7,459 nt of DNA from JAMXLO01 sp036494925 (GTDB lineage Bacteria; Pseudomonadota; Alphaproteobacteria; Acetobacterales; Acetobacteraceae), in NCBI GenBank assembly GCA_036494925.1, contig DASXNR010000319.1:1-7459 (forward strand). Direction: 5' to 3'. Below the pieces are notes generated by a model. It was not told the DNA's origin. It did not search any database and saw only the letters and a program-made list of their open reading frames with translations. The position numbers were made by a program, and so were the translations under genes. Positions 6,606 through 7,459 of the stretch are shown one piece after another. Every line of letters begins with the position of its first letter. Position 1 is the first letter of the stretch.

Positions 6606-7459
6606 ATGCGCGCAGACCAGGCTGTCGTGGAAATCCTGAAACGTGAAGGCGTGACCACGTTGTTCTGTTTTCCCACCACGTCGGTGATCGAGACCGCCGT
6701 GGCGGGCGGCCTGCGTCCGATCATCTGCCGACAGGAACGCGTCGGCGTCGACATGGCGGACGGCTATGCCCGTGTCACCAATGGCCGCCCGCCCGGTGTG
6801 TTCGCGATGCAGTACGGACCGGGGGCGGAGAACGCGTTCCCCGGCATCGCCACGACATTCTCCGATTCAGTGCCGGTGCTGTTCCTGCCGCTCGGACACG
6901 CGCGCGAGCAGGCGCAGGTGTTTCCGATGTTCCATTCCAGCCGCACCTATGCGTCCGTCACCAAGCAGGCCGAGCATATTCTGGTGCCGCAACAGGTACC
7001 GGCGGCGATGCGCCGTGCGTTCAGCCAGTTGAAGAACGGACGGCCCGGACCGGTGATGGTGGAGCTGCCGCGCGATCTGCTCGAACTCGATATCGGCAGC
7101 GAGACGCTGGAGCACAATCCGGTGCGAAGGACGCGGTCAACACCGGATGCGGGCGATGTCGAGGACGCCGCGCGTCTGCTGGTCGAGGCATCGTGCCCGG
7201 TGATCCTCGCCGGCCAGGGCGTGCTGTACGCCGAGGCGAGCGACGACCTGGTGAAGCTGGCGGAACTGCTGCAAAGCCCGGTGATGACCACGGTGGACGG
7301 CAAGAGCGCGTTTCCCGAGGACCACGCGCTGGCACTCGGTTCCGGCGGCAACGGCTTCACCGGCCATGGCGCGCATTTCCTGTACTCGAAGGCCGACCTG
7401 ATCCTGGGTATCGGCACAGGGCTCAACCGTCATCCGTTGACCACGCCGCCACTGCCGAA
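6606..7459 (+). CDS. Thiamine pyrophosphate-dependent enzyme, acetolactate-synthase-like (partial, 3' end missing)
   Basis: An open frame of 284 codons runs off the right edge; full members are usually about 530-600 residues. The N-terminal pyrimidine-binding domain (about 1-165) is clear: RQER with Glu44 as the likely cofactor-activating glutamate, then MADGYARV (50-57), YGPGAENAF (70-78), a run of small residues ending VPVLFLPLG (89-97), and GRPGPVMVELPRD (145-157). The central domain begins near 184, with PVILAGQG (198-205) and DLILGIGTG (264-272). Enzymes of this superfamily make or break C-C bonds next to a carbonyl, such as acetolactate synthase, benzoylformate decarboxylase and oxalyl-CoA decarboxylase. 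Glu44 argues against glyoxylate carboligase, which has valine there. The loop between FCFP (20-23) and RQER is shorter than in housekeeping acetolactate synthase (FGYPGG type), so this is probably a catabolic paralogue of unknown substrate. The C-terminal TPP-binding domain (GDG...NN motif) lies outside the window. It may be co-transcribed with the kinase. Confidence 0.92.
   Translation, partial: MRADQAVVEILKREGVTTLFCFPTTSVIETAVAGGLRPIICRQERVGVDMADGYARVTNGRPPGVFAMQYGPGAENAFPGIATTFSDSVPVLFLPLGHAREQAQVFPMFHSSRTYASVTKQAEHILVPQQVPAAMRRAFSQLKNGRPGPVMVELPRDLLELDIGSETLEHNPVRRTRSTPDAGDVEDAARLLVEASCPVILAGQGVLYAEASDDLVKLAELLQSPVMTTVDGKSAFPEDHALALGSGGNGFTGHGAHFLYSKADLILGIGTGLNRHPLTTPPLP

Noticed and set aside
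5081..6754. A 557-codon leftward open frame opposite the second half of the kinase gene
   Set aside because: It is antisense to well-supported catalytic domains. Its residues are a His/Arg/Gln-rich mix typical of reverse-frame reading in GC-rich genes, with no recognisable motif.

Overview
The window reads as a GC-rich proteobacterial chromosome segment, most likely from an alphaproteobacterium. This rests on codon bias, on the style of the multidomain kinase and on the enzyme families; no ribosomal or other marker gene is present to fix the genus. It holds five protein-coding genes, two of them cut by the window edges. I see no tRNA, rRNA, CRISPR array, insertion sequence or origin.

Layout from left to right: (1) the first ~40 codons of a leftward gene resembling the N-terminal helix of acyl-CoA dehydrogenase or flavin-monooxygenase-like proteins. 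(2) A rightward, cytoplasmic SGNH/GDSL-type hydrolase of 307 residues, visibly less GC-rich than its neighbours (hand count ~55% against ~69-70% in samples of the flanking genes). (3) A leftward NAD-dependent beta-decarboxylating dehydrogenase of the tartrate/D-malate dehydrogenase family, convergent with the hydrolase with a 6-bp gap. (4) A divergent control region of 149 bp. (5) A rightward 1372-residue soluble hybrid histidine kinase carrying two complete kinase-receiver cores: PAS-GAF-HisKA-HATPase-REC-GAF-HisKA-HATPase-REC. (6) After a 94-bp gap, the N-terminal 284 codons of a thiamine-pyrophosphate enzyme of the acetolactate-synthase-like superfamily, running off the right edge.

The dehydrogenase and the TPP enzyme both handle small hydroxy- or oxo-acids and flank the kinase, so a small carboxylic-acid catabolic locus with a sensory kinase beside it is plausible. 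That link is inferred from position only. No response regulator with a DNA-binding domain, no HPt protein and no transporter is visible, so the kinase output is unknown.

I did not find a clearly new defence or mobile system. The points most worth a second look are the double-core kinase, the substitution of a usual substrate-binding arginine in the dehydrogenase, the atypical SGNH protein in a lower-GC patch, and two strong perfect inverted repeats inside the kinase gene.
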